Source: Actinospica sp035552695 (GTDB lineage Bacteria > Actinomycetota > Actinomycetes > Streptomycetales > Catenulisporaceae). Taken from it: DNA of 64,000 nucleotides. The notes below the pieces were generated by a model, which was not told the origin of the DNA, did not search any database, and saw only the letters and a list, made by a program, of their open reading frames with translations. The translations under genes were made by a program, and so were the position numbers. The stretch spans positions 1 through 64,000 of the forward strand of contig NZ_DASZKT010000258.1 in the NCBI RefSeq assembly GCF_035552695.1. Reading direction: 5' to 3'. Shown in pieces: positions 1 through 7,485 of this stretch (positions are counted from its first letter, which is position 1; each line of letters begins with the position of its first letter).

Positions 1-113
1 GTATCGCCGCATCCGGCCAGCGCGAGTACGGCCGGCAGCGTCAACGCCGCCAGCACCACCCGCGCGGGGCGGCGGAGCGGACGTGCTGATGCGAGTGCAG
101 TGCCCTGAGACAC
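1..113 (-). CDS. Lipoprotein, N-terminal part only (runs off the window)
   Basis: A GTG start at 113-111 follows AGAAGGGA by about five bases and opens a frame that continues past the window edge. The first 34 residues form a lipoprotein signal peptide: basic residues (RPLRRPAR), a hydrophobic stretch (VVLAALTLPAVLALAG) and a lipobox LAGC whose cysteine is codon 35 (bases 11-9). The mature protein would be lipid-anchored outside the membrane. Nothing can be said about its function because only the signal peptide is present. It diverges from the recombinase remnant at 182, with an att-like sequence between them. Confidence 0.7.
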   Translation of the reverse strand, partial: MSQGTALASARPLRRPARVVLAALTLPAVLALAGCGD

Positions 114-133
114 GGTAGTCCCTTCTGCTTCCC

Positions 134-171
134 CTGCAGGAGCCGTCTCTAAATGCATGGTGGCGAGACGG
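134..171. other. Left att-like boundary site of the accessory island
   Basis: The site contains CTGCAGGAGCCGTCTC followed by TAAAT and has dyad symmetry: CCGTCTC (143-149) and GAGACGG (165-171) around 15 bases. A closely related sequence occurs at 7453-7485: its reverse strand reads CTGCA, CG, GGAGCCGTCTC, CA, TAAAT, so all 21 left-site bases are matched with two 2-base insertions. The serine recombinase remnant starts 11 bases further on, which is where an integrase gene usually lies relative to attL. The att assignment is inference. Confidence 0.4.
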
Positions 172-181
172 AGACCGGGGA

Positions 182-1415
182 ATGATAGATCGCGTGCTGG
201 TGACAGACTACGACGGATGCGGCAAGTGCTTGGTTGGCGTCCGCCGACTGTCCCGAACGACTGACAAGACTAGCTCCCCGGAAAAGCAACAAGACCAAGT
301 GATCAGTGCCGTCGAGGCCGTAGGCGGTCACATCATCGCATGGGCCGACGACTGGGAAGTCTCGGGCGCCATGAACCCGCTCGACCGGCCGAAGCTCGGC
401 CCGTGGCTGCGCGGCGAGATGGGTCCCTACGACGGCATCGCGGGCGCGGCAGTCGACCGGATCGGACGCAACCAGCTCGACGTCTTGGCCACCGGCCAGA
501 TGATGAAGGTGTCGGGCCGCTTGCTCGTGACCTACGGGCACGATGGCCGTGGGACCTCAGCGACGACGCTGACGAGCTGCGGTTCTCGATGGAGTCCCTG
601 GGAGCACAGATGGAGCTGAGGGCGATCCAGCGGCGAAACAGGCAGACGGCCCAGCAAATGCGCGACGCCGGTCGCCCACGCGGCAAGGCAGCATACGGTT
701 ACCGCTACGTGCGGGCTGTGCCCAACGGACGCGTTGACCACACCGAGATTGATGCGGTCGCAGCAGAGATCATTCGCAAGGTGGCTGAGCGGATCTTGGG
801 TGACGAGTCCGGCATGATCACATACAGCACGGAGGCAGTCCGGCTGACGCGCGAGGGCATTCCGAGCCCCGCCGATCACCGCGCGATGCTGTACGGCCGC
901 GAGCCCAAGGGCAGCATATGGAGGCCCGCCACACTCAAGGGGATCTTGACGAGCGAGGCAGCGTTGGGCTACCTCATGCACGACGACAGGCCCGTGCTCG
1001 GTGCCGATGGCCGCCCGATCCGCATCGCGGATCCGCTCTGGGATCAGACCACCCGCGCAGCACTGATCGCCAAGACGGCTCCGAAGCGCGGGGGCAAGCC
1101 GCGCGCGCCCAAGAGCACGGCCATGCTGCTCGGCATCGCATTCTGCGGTCAATGCGGGCACCGGCTGTACCTCACTTTCGCGGACCAACAGCACGTCCAA
1201 CGGTACGAACTACGCGTGTCTCGCGCGCATGAAGGGCATCCCTTCGGCGGCCCACTGCAAGCCAGCCCCGACGATGACAGTCGCCAAGCTGAACAAGCTG
1301 GTGGAGACCAAGTTCCTCGAGGAAGGCGAAGGGCAGCAGCTTTGGCGTCGAGTGCCCCACGCGGGCACGGGCCACGCCGCCCGCCCGCCACGAGCACACG
1401 CAGCGGGCAGGCGTC
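182..1415 (+). pseudogene. Large serine recombinase, frameshifted and truncated
   Basis: This is the remnant of a site-specific serine integrase of the kind that inserts actinophages and integrative elements. The first segment (182 to about 550) carries the resolvase domain with the catalytic serine in VRRLSR (Ser24), the SPEKQ turn and DRIGRN. The frame then shifts by one base near 550 and continues with WDLSDDADELRF and the recombinase domain (MRDAGRPRGKAAYGY). It shifts back near 1180-1200 into the zinc-ribbon region: CGQCGHRLY lies before the shift and TNYACLARMKG after it. Similarity fades after about 1400, so the C-terminal coiled-coil part is missing. With two frameshifts it should be inactive unless they are sequencing errors. 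It is the integration gene of the island up to about 7480. Confidence 0.85.
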
Positions 1416-1778
1416 GAATATTCTCTCTACTCACTCAAGACGCGGGCGCCTCCGGCGCCCGCGCTCGCCGGACCGTCCGGGCGCTTCGCGCCCGAGCTGT
1501 CAGGCTGCGGATTCACGAACATGGCCCCAGCCCGCTGCCATCAGGCTCCAGCCGGGGCGTGTGGTTAGCGAGGCTGACCAGTTCGGCTGTTGTGGAGAAG
1601 ACCGCGCGCGCCGACGCTCACCGCGCCGGCGCGCACGTGCGGCGACAAGCGCTCGCGCCTTGCGCATGCGGCGCTAGGGCGCCGTTCGCGGCGGGGTCGC
1701 GGCGTACCTCCACAAGACGATCAGCTGTGCGACCAGCACTTCACGATTCAAGAACGGGAGCTCGGGCGTGACGGGGCC
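1416..1778. other. Gene-free stretch with two GC hairpins
   Basis: No convincing gene lies here. Two short hairpins are visible: a 9-bp stem with a 3-base loop (1442-1450 with 1454-1462) and a 7-bp stem (1478-1484 with 1488-1494). They may be terminators or simply GC-rich debris at the decayed end of the recombinase gene. The rest looks like eroded sequence. Confidence 0.4.
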
Positions 1779-2159
1779 TCAGGCGGTGCCCAGCGGGTTG
1801 AGAACGGTGAATCGCCACGATCCGTCGCCGAAGCGGCGGGCGAGGTTCGCCGTCGTCCCGGAAGGCGTGACGCGGGTGCCGTCTGGCGTGGTCGCCTCAA
1901 GGGTCCAGTCGACGACGATGAGGGCGGTGCCGTCGCCGGTCAGGCAGAGCCTGGCCGTGTTGGTCAGGCGGGCTTTCGCCTCGACAGTGCGGACGATCTC
2001 CTCGCGCAGTTCCTCCGTGCCGGTCAGGACCTCGTGGCCGAGGGTGCGCATCGTCGCCTGCGGGCTGAACAGCTCCAGGACGGCGTCGACGTTCCCGGCG
2101 TTGAGCGCGTCCTCGAACGCGAACGGGAGGCGAGCGGGGTCGAGCACTCGTGCGGTCAT
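1779..2159 (-). CDS. SnoaL-like / NTF2-fold small protein
   Basis: A 126-residue protein with the layout of the SgcJ/SnoaL-like NTF2 superfamily: an N-terminal helix with ARLPFAFEDALNAGNVDAVL, then LFSPQATMRTLGHEVLTGTEEL, and strands ending in WRFTVLNPLG. Members include polyketide cyclases, isomerases and many proteins of unknown role, so no substrate can be named. The start is taken at 2159; an in-frame ATG at 2171 sits directly against GAGGAA and is less likely. It diverges from the AraC-type regulator at 2278 with about 118 bases between them, so control by that regulator is plausible. It lies inside the accessory island. Confidence 0.7.
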   Translation of the reverse strand: MTARVLDPARLPFAFEDALNAGNVDAVLELFSPQATMRTLGHEVLTGTEELREEIVRTVEAKARLTNTARLCLTGDGTALIVVDWTLEATTPDGTRVTPSGTTANLARRFGDGSWRFTVLNPLGTA

Positions 2160-2277
2160 GGTTGGACTCATTTCCTCGATGTGGTTCCCGGTGGGCGGCC
2201 TTGACAGTCGATCAGCGCCGCTGCCTCCAGCATCGGTTGCCGACCGTCCCCGGCACGAGGTAGGTTCAGGGCTCCTC

Positions 2278-3204
2278 ATGGTTGATTTCGGACAGTCTGA
2301 CGTCGTCGACCTCGGGTACGCGAACCCCGATCGGCCGTATCTGGGGCTGGAGGCGATGTCCTTCGCACAGTTGCGCTCGCGCACCAAGCAGCGGGTCGCG
2401 GCGTCACCGATTCGGGCCGGCTTCCACCAGCTCACCGTGGTCCGTTCCGGCCACGGCCGGGCCGTCGTCGACTTCGTCCCCCAGGACTGCCGACCCGGAA
2501 CCGTGCTGCACGTGCGGCCGGGCCAGGTCCAGCGGCTGCCCGCCCGGACGGACGGACGCCTGGCCGATCTGGACGCGGTCGTTCTGCTGTTCACCGCCGA
2601 CTTCCCGCCCCGCATACCCCGCATGTTCCCCTTCCTCGATCTCGAATTCGGGCCGTCGGCACTTCGGACGCCGAACGGCGAACCCAACGGGGTGCACCGC
2701 GCGGCCGTGGAAATCGAGGCCGAATACCGACTCCTCGGGACGACGCACGGGGAGACCGCAGCGAGAGTCTCGGCAGAACTGCTTCGCCAGTTGCTCGCGG
2801 CGCTACTGCTTCGCATCGCGCGGCTGCCGCGCGCACCCGGGCCCGGCTCAGCCGAGGTCGGCGAAGTCTTCCGCACGTTCCGGCGTGAGGTCGAGCGCAA
2901 CTTCGCGGCCACCCGAGACGTGCAGGATTTCGCCGCTCTGCTCGGGTACGCGCCGAGAACGCTGACGCGCGCCTGTCTCGCCGCGACCGGGCAGACGGCC
3001 AAGCAGTTCCTCGACGCGCGCGTCGCGCTTGAAGCCAAGCGCCTCCTGGTCCACACCGACATGACTGTCGCCGCGATCGGCCGCGCCATCGGGTTCAGCG
3101 AGCCGACCAATTTCGGGAAGTTCTTCGCCCGGGAGACGGGCACGACGCCCGGAGCGTTCCGGACGCGGGAGAACACGGCGCGGCTCGAGCCACCGGACGC
3201 GTGA
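2278..3204 (+). CDS. AraC family transcriptional regulator
   Basis: A 308-residue regulator. The N-terminal half looks like a cupin-type sensing domain (FHQLTVVRSGHGRAVVDF near 50, then a stretch resembling the AraC arm domain). The C-terminal roughly 100 residues form the AraC double helix-turn-helix: DFAALLGYAPRTLTRAC for the first HTH, and MTVAAIGRAIGFSEPTNFGK with FFARETGTTPGAFR for the second, which matches the family signature. The inducer is unknown. The likely target is the divergent SnoaL-like gene. The start at 2278 is the ATG heading the conserved part; only a weak AGGG precedes it. Confidence 0.88.
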   Translation: MVDFGQSDVVDLGYANPDRPYLGLEAMSFAQLRSRTKQRVAASPIRAGFHQLTVVRSGHGRAVVDFVPQDCRPGTVLHVRPGQVQRLPARTDGRLADLDAVVLLFTADFPPRIPRMFPFLDLEFGPSALRTPNGEPNGVHRAAVEIEAEYRLLGTTHGETAARVSAELLRQLLAALLLRIARLPRAPGPGSAEVGEVFRTFRREVERNFAATRDVQDFAALLGYAPRTLTRACLAATGQTAKQFLDARVALEAKRLLVHTDMTVAAIGRAIGFSEPTNFGKFFARETGTTPGAFRTRENTARLEPPDA

Positions 3205-3344
3205 CCACGCCGGGGCGCCGACGTCGAGGCAGAGCCGGCGGCCGCCCAACCCGGGCATTCAGTCGTGAAGCGTGACCGGATCCAGGCAGTACGGCTTGAA
3301 GGTATTGATGGCTGGACACGAAACAGCGAAATAACTGCCGAAAC

Positions 3345-3509
3345 TCAGCCGTTGCCCTGCTGCGCGCTCTCTTCCCGGGCATTCCGCCCGCGATACCTGC
3401 CCAACTGCCCCCCCAGGTTCTGCGCGGTGGACTCATAGCCCTGCGCTCTCGCCTGGTCGGCGCCGTCCTGCAACAGCACCTCGATCCTCTTCTGCCGATC
3501 AGAAGACAT
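3345..3509 (-). CDS. Small 54-residue hydrophilic protein of unknown function
   Basis: A short frame with a strong GGAGG ribosome-binding site six bases before its ATG. The product starts MSSDRQKRIEVLLQDGADQA and ends in ESAQQGNG. It is rich in Arg, Gln and Glu, probably helical, and has no signal peptide or membrane segment. No family is recognised. The frame is supported by the binding site and by a normal GC-rich third-position pattern. It is a separate minus-strand unit from the 38-residue gene at 3599-3715, with a perfect terminator-like hairpin between them. Confidence 0.5.
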   Translation of the reverse strand: MSSDRQKRIEVLLQDGADQARAQGYESTAQNLGGQLGRYRGRNAREESAQQGNG

Positions 3510-3550
3510 AGCTCGCCTCCCTCTACATCACGGGTTGGGTGGGTTGCCCA

Positions 3551-3584
3551 GCCCGCCGGGGACAGAGACGAATCCCCGGCGGGC
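3551..3584 (-). terminator. Perfect 12-bp hairpin after the 38-residue gene
   Basis: Bases 3551-3562 and 3573-3584 are exact reverse complements (GCCCGCCGGGGA arm) around a 10-base loop. The hairpin lies 15 bases beyond the stop codon of the minus-strand gene at 3599. There is no long T tract, which is common for actinobacterial terminators. Confidence 0.7.
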
Positions 3585-3598
3585 CATCGTGGGGTGTA

Positions 3599-3715
3599 TC
3601 AGAGGGCGAGTATGACGAGTGCCGCGAGGGCCGCCATGATCCTCTTGCGCAAGCCGCAACGCGCGGGCGACGCCTCGGTGAGCTGGTCGAGGTCGAGGTC
3701 AGCGGTAGGCTGCAT
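3599..3715 (-). CDS. 38-residue peptide with hydrophobic C-terminal tail
   Basis: The ATG at 3715 is preceded by AAAGGTGATC. The peptide has an acidic N-terminal half with a leader-like DLDLDQL, a single Cys and a basic patch in ARCGLRKR, then a hydrophobic tail (IMAALAALVILAL) ending at the stop. It is followed directly by a perfect hairpin, so gene and terminator form a compact unit. The tail suggests membrane insertion. A tail-anchored micropeptide, a holin- or toxin-like peptide, or the precursor of a modified peptide are all possible, but no modification enzyme is nearby and no family is recognised. Confidence 0.5.
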   Translation of the reverse strand: MQPTADLDLDQLTEASPARCGLRKRIMAALAALVILAL

Positions 3716-3812
3716 GATCACCTTTCTAGTGATGGGTGTTTGGCTACCCCTGTCCCGCCACGGGTGCGCGCCTGTAACAGGACAAGGGCGATCATGGGCT
3801 CGCTGGCGTTCC

Positions 3813-4172
3813 TCAGCTCGAAGCGCTGTGCGCCGCGAGCGCGCGCGTGAGAAGACCGATGGCACACCACGCCTTACCGTCCAGATGCCAGCACGCCACT
3901 CCGGACTGCGCCGAAGGCCACATGGGGCGCCCATCGACTTGCGGCCACGCCTGGTGTTCCTGGTCGATCACCAGGTCTTGAAAAGCGGATGCCAGCGTTG
4001 CGATACACGACTCAACATCGTCAAAACCGACGCCAACCTGCGTACCGTCGAACGCCCATACCGGCTTGTCCCACTCCGCGCCGGGATTGAGTACCAACGT
4101 GATCGGACCGAGGCCAGCCGCCTCGAAGTCAGCGTTCAGACGGTCGAGAATGAAGCTCACGCGAGTGTGCAT
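3813..4172 (-). CDS. Unknown protein, last gene of a four-gene coupled operon
   Basis: A 119-residue soluble protein starting MHTRVSFILDRLNADFEAAG. It contains a central GAEWDKPVWAFDGTQVGVGF segment and a Trp/Cys-rich C-terminal part (AWPQVDGRPMWPS, CWHLDGKAWCAIG). No signal peptide or membrane segment is seen and no family is recognised. Its start lies inside the previous gene, overlapping it by 16 bases, so translation is probably coupled. It is the promoter-distal member of the operon running from 5195 leftwards. Confidence 0.6.
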   Translation of the reverse strand: MHTRVSFILDRLNADFEAAGLGPITLVLNPGAEWDKPVWAFDGTQVGVGFDDVESCIATLASAFQDLVIDQEHQAWPQVDGRPMWPSAQSGVACWHLDGKAWCAIGLLTRALAAHSASS

Positions 4173-4642
4173 TGGAAGTAGAAGCCTTCCTCAGAACCGT
4201 CGGGGTGGATGAGGGTGCCGGAGATCAGGAAGATCCCGCCACTCTGAAGGTACCTCTTGTTGTTGGGGTCGTAGATGATTGAGCCGTGTGGCGGATATGC
4301 CTGCTTCTTGGTGTCGTAGAGCTGATCGTCTACATAGATGGTCACGTTGTAGGCGCCAACCGGATCGGCCGGGTAGACCCCCCACGCAACCGGCTTCTGC
4401 GGTCCGGCCTGCTGAGCCGCTATGCGGCCATGCTCATCAGCCTCGCTCGCGCCCGGCGAACACGGCTGGATGCCGCCGCCCCCGCCACCTCCGGAACAGC
4501 CGCTACCCGACCCCTTGGAAGTGACCGTTGAAGCAGTAGCAGCTCCGCAAGCACACGCGGAGACACCGAGCGCGACCGGCACCAGCAGCAGCGACCAGGC
4601 CGCGACGAGCGATATGAGCGGAGAACACTTGCCTAACTTCAT
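4157..4642 (-). CDS. Unknown exported or lipid-anchored protein
   Basis: A 161-residue protein whose N-terminus is a signal peptide or anchor: basic MKLGK, hydrophobic SLVAAWSLLLVPVALG, then SACACG, which could be a lipobox with Cys30 or Cys32. A Ser/Gly-rich linker (GSGSGCSGGGGGGG) follows, and then a folded part with AYNVTIYVDDQLYDTKK and IIYDPNNKRY. The ATG overlaps the stop of the preceding gene as ATGA. It is the only envelope protein of this four-gene operon, so the system probably has a component at the cell surface. No family is recognised. Confidence 0.65.
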   Translation of the reverse strand: MKLGKCSPLISLVAAWSLLLVPVALGVSACACGAATASTVTSKGSGSGCSGGGGGGGIQPCSPGASEADEHGRIAAQQAGPQKPVAWGVYPADPVGAYNVTIYVDDQLYDTKKQAYPPHGSIIYDPNNKRYLQSGGIFLISGTLIHPDGSEEGFYFQCTLA

Positions 4643-4854
4643 GTCTGTCCATTCGTCAGGGAGTCGGTGATTCCCGTGATGCGCTGGACCTCAAGGGCAC
4701 GTCGCCTTTCCAACCAGCGCTGTACAGCCGTGAAGTTCAGCGGCGGTTCAGGCGGCGGACGCCACGGCCCCTCGAACCTCGGAGCAGCCACGAGCGGCCA
4801 TGGATGGCAGCAGTAGACCCCGTCCAACATGGATAGGTGCACCTGGTGGCACAT
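4639..4854 (-). CDS. Unknown 71-residue protein in coupled operon
   Basis: The start is set at 4854 because its ATG shares a base with the upstream stop codon (TGATG) and GAGG precedes it. The product begins MCHQVHLSMLDGVYCCHPW, is rich in Pro, Trp and Cys in its first half (RFEGPWRPPPEPPLNF) and ends in a likely helix (TAVQRWLERRRALEVQRI). The three early cysteines with histidines could bind metal, but no known zinc-finger spacing is present. No family is recognised. The next gene starts inside its stop codon (ATGA). Confidence 0.55.
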   Translation of the reverse strand: MCHQVHLSMLDGVYCCHPWPLVAAPRFEGPWRPPPEPPLNFTAVQRWLERRRALEVQRITGITDSLTNGQT

Positions 4855-5195
4855 CACCTCGGGCGGCGGGGCGACTGCTGGAATGCGTAGAGGTATCCGT
4901 GCCGAGCGAGGTTTGTACTCGACTTCGGCACATCCGACCACCCATCAGGACGCTTGATGTGCACAGCAACGAGAAGGCGTTGCCCGGAATTGGCGTGGTG
5001 ATCAAGAGCGAACACAGCACGATCTATCGCCTCTGTCTCACTCAGCGCGACATCATGCGTATACGTCGGCTGATCCTGGGAATTGAGGACCGTCCACGTA
5101 TACCGAATCGTCCACAGCGGATACGTGTCGGGCTCCCCAGCGGTCGAGCCACCCGCCGCCACTTCGTCAGACATCGCCATGTAACGGATCATCAC
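4854..5195 (-). CDS. Unknown protein, first gene of the coupled operon
   Basis: A protein of up to 113 residues. Possible starts are the two ATGs at 5195 and 5192, or later ones beginning MAMSDEV or MSDEV; no clear binding site separates them. The body is YPLWTIRYTWTVLNSQDQ followed by an acidic helix (ALSETEAIDRAVFALDHH) and a basic tail. No signal peptide or membrane segment is seen and no family is recognised. It heads four genes joined by TGATG, ATGA and a 16-base overlap, and is divergent from the HTH regulator at 5308, which may control it. Confidence 0.6.
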   Translation of the reverse strand: MMIRYMAMSDEVAAGGSTAGEPDTYPLWTIRYTWTVLNSQDQPTYTHDVALSETEAIDRAVFALDHHANSGQRLLVAVHIKRPDGWSDVPKSSTNLARHGYLYAFQQSPRRPR

Positions 5196-5307
5196 GCACT
5201 ACGCGCCGTCCCGGGAGAGACACGGTGAGCAGGCCATGATGGGTAAACTGACCAGTAGCACCCTGAGCCCGCCGGACCTCGAAAGCCCAGTGTGAGGAGC
5301 CGCCACG

Positions 5308-6585
5308 ATGGCCGTGGGATCCCGCTCGCCCGACCACATGCCTTCGCACGTGCGCGATCATCCCGCCGTTGTCGCGGCCTGCCGCCGCCGCGACATCGGA
5401 CAGCTCTTCCGAACCATCAACAACCTGACAGACGGTCCCGGGCAGTTCACGGCGTCCCATCTGGCTAGACGCTGTGCACTTACCCCGAGCCGAGTCGCCG
5501 AGTACATGGCCGGAAAGCGTCAAGCTTCGTCGGTCGCTGTTATCGCGCGCGTAGCGGACGGACTGGGAATCCCGATGGACCGATTCGGGCTCGACCGGGG
5601 ATCAGGCGAACCGGGCGAGGCGTCGCCGGATAGGGGTACCCAGACTCCGCAGGCCTGGGAACTGCTCGACGCCATCACAAAGGCGAATATAAGCTCTGAT
5701 ACTCTCGCGCAGATGGAGCGCGCCGTACTCACCAGCGCAATCCGGTACCCCTCAACCGCACCGCAAGCGCTGCTGCCAAGCGTCCTCAACATGCTGAGCC
5801 GACTCCACTCGGCGCTTTCCCAACCCCAGTCCGCCCGCAGCGCTCGACAGTGCACGCGACTTGTCGGCATCCTGGCCGGACTCGCCGGAAACCTCTTCCT
5901 CGACCTTGACGACCAGGCTCGCGCTCATAGTTACTTCGAAGTCGGCTACGCTGCTGGTCGAGAAGCCGAGGACGATCCGCTAACCGCGTGGGTACTTGCC
6001 ACGCAGAGTATCGGGCCGACTTTCGCGGGACAGCACGCCCGCGCGGCGGAGATGCTCGATCAAGCCGCCAGTCTCGTCGGCGGGCATGGTAACCACCGCA
6101 GAGAGGCATGGGTTCTCGCACTCGCCGCCCGTGCACACGCGGCTCTCGGCGACAGCAGGCGAACGCTGGACCTTCTCGACCAAGCAGCCAGGGCTCTCGC
6201 CATCGCGGACGCGCCGAGCGGCATCGACTTCTTCGACCCGGCGCGCCTACAGGGCATCGCGGGGACCTGCCACCTCCGCGCCGGCAACACCGCAGAAGCA
6301 GAACCGCTGCTCGTCAACGCCCTTGACCGCCGCGAGAGATCCGACATCAAGGGCCGCGCGCTCCTCACACTTGACCTGGCCCAGTGCAAGATAGTGGAAG
6401 GCGAGGTGGAAGAAGCCTGCCAACTGACCCACTCGGCCCTGAACCTCGCTGCCGGGTCCCTCGTCCGACCGATCGCTGACCGAGCCGGTAGCATCCAACA
6501 CGACTTAGGAAGGTGGCCGGCACTGGCACCGGTGACCGCGCTCTCCGAAAGGCTGCGCGACGAGACTGCCGCGCTCCCGGACTGA
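5308..6585 (+). CDS. XRE-type HTH regulator with TPR-like C-terminal domain
   Basis: A 425-residue protein. Residues about 45-95 form a Cro/C1-type helix-turn-helix (FTASHLARRCALTPSRVAEY, then AVIARVADGLGIPMDRFGL). The remainder is a series of helical repeats rich in Ala/Leu/Arg (for example RAHSYFEVGYAAGREAEDDP and RAAEMLDQAASLVGGHGNHR), typical of the TPR-containing actinomycete regulators. The ATG follows GTGAGGAGCCGCCACG. The gene reads into the Nudix hydrolase 11 bases downstream, so the two are one unit. It is divergent from the unknown operon at 5195. A possible -10 box TAAACT lies at 5244-5249. Confidence 0.85.
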   Translation: MAVGSRSPDHMPSHVRDHPAVVAACRRRDIGQLFRTINNLTDGPGQFTASHLARRCALTPSRVAEYMAGKRQASSVAVIARVADGLGIPMDRFGLDRGSGEPGEASPDRGTQTPQAWELLDAITKANISSDTLAQMERAVLTSAIRYPSTAPQALLPSVLNMLSRLHSALSQPQSARSARQCTRLVGILAGLAGNLFLDLDDQARAHSYFEVGYAAGREAEDDPLTAWVLATQSIGPTFAGQHARAAEMLDQAASLVGGHGNHRREAWVLALAARAHAALGDSRRTLDLLDQAARALAIADAPSGIDFFDPARLQGIAGTCHLRAGNTAEAEPLLVNALDRRERSDIKGRALLTLDLAQCKIVEGEVEEACQLTHSALNLAAGSLVRPIADRAGSIQHDLGRWPALAPVTALSERLRDETAALPD

Positions 6586-6596
6586 AAGGCTGAGAT

Positions 6597-7148
6597 ATGC
6601 GCTGGACCAGTCACGGGCGCCGCCTGGTCTACGAAAGTGACTGGGTGAACGTCTGGCTCGAAGACGTCGATATCCCCACGATCGGCCGCATCGAACACCA
6701 CGTGCTCACCATGCCACGTGCCTCCTTGACCTCCGTCGTCACCGACGATCAAGACCGCGTGCTGCTCCTCTGGAGACACCGCTTCATCACGGACACCTGG
6801 GGATGGGAAGTCCCCGCAGGCTGGGCCGATCCCGACGAAGATCCGGAACATGCCATTCGCCGTGAAGTCGAAGAGGAATCCGGCTACCGGGCCGGGCGCG
6901 TCACCCTCATGACCGCGTACAACGCTCTGAGCGGCATCTCAACAATGCGGTTCACCTCATACCACGTCACAGACTGCACCCACATCGGCGCGCCAACCGA
7001 CATCACCGAATCCTCCAAGATCGAATGGGTTCCAGCTAAGGATATTCCCGGCCTGGCATCAAAAGGGCAGATCAGCGATGGTCCATCCCTCACAGCCCTG
7101 TCCTACTACCTGGGCATCTACCGGAATTCGGACACAGCAGTGTCCTAG
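6597..7148 (+). CDS. Nudix hydrolase paired with the HTH regulator
   Basis: A 183-residue protein with a perfect Nudix box in GWADPDEDPEHAIRREVEEE followed by SGY, which fits GX5EX7REUXEEXGU. Nudix enzymes hydrolyse nucleoside diphosphates linked to another group; the substrate here cannot be read from sequence. AAAGG precedes the ATG. HTH/TPR regulator plus Nudix pairs occur in many actinomycete genomes and mobile elements, and in pSAM2 a Nudix protein (Pif) gives transfer immunity. Whether this one acts on a signal nucleotide sensed by its partner is speculation. It is the last gene inside the island. Confidence 0.9.
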   Translation: MRWTSHGRRLVYESDWVNVWLEDVDIPTIGRIEHHVLTMPRASLTSVVTDDQDRVLLLWRHRFITDTWGWEVPAGWADPDEDPEHAIRREVEEESGYRAGRVTLMTAYNALSGISTMRFTSYHVTDCTHIGAPTDITESSKIEWVPAKDIPGLASKGQISDGPSLTALSYYLGIYRNSDTAVS

Positions 7149-7458
7149 CCGCACGTCTCGATGGCTCACCAACGCTGATCTGCTGATCTATTGCCGCTCC
7201 CGTGCCGTGACGGCGAGCGCCGCGAACAAGTTCGCGTCCCTCTCCATGCCGCCCCGTCCGCTCGTTCAGTGGATGGTCGCGCGAAAAGGTCAGAATCCTG
7301 ATCCGGGCTGCGCCCGCCGACGAGGAGGAACCGCACCCGAAACCGGCCCCCTTTGTGGGTGGATGCCAGGGCTCACGCCCTGGCCAAGCACCCCGTAAAG
7401 CCGCTCTGATCTGCAACGATGCGGCAACGAGCATTGATACGCCGTCGCCGAGCGTCTA
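7149..7458. other. Gene-free right end of the island
   Basis: Between the two convergent Nudix genes I see no coding frame. It contains an 8-bp hairpin GCCAGGGC-TCAC-GCCCTGGC at 7365-7384 that could terminate transcription from either side, followed by the att-like sequence at the very end. Confidence 0.45.
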
Positions 7459-7485
7459 CTATTTATGGAGACGGCTCCCGTGCAG
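7450..7485. other. Right att-like boundary site overlapping the 3' end of a Nudix gene
   Basis: On the minus strand this reads CTGCACGGGAGCCGTCTCC followed by ATAAAT, matching the left site at 134-154 apart from two 2-base insertions. It also shows a dyad, CGTCT (7453-7457) with AGACG (7469-7473). It covers the last codons and stop of the minus-strand Nudix gene, a common choice of insertion point since the 3' end can be restored. Assignment as attR is inference. Confidence 0.4.

Noticed and set aside
1442..1494. Two hairpins as a CRISPR-like or repeat array
   Set aside because: The stems differ in sequence and occur once each; there are no spacers.
3599..3934. The 38-residue peptide as the tail of a 111-residue protein
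   Set aside because: The extended frame runs over the end of the unknown operon and lacks a start signal, whereas AAAGGTGATC-ATG at 3715 is a proper start.
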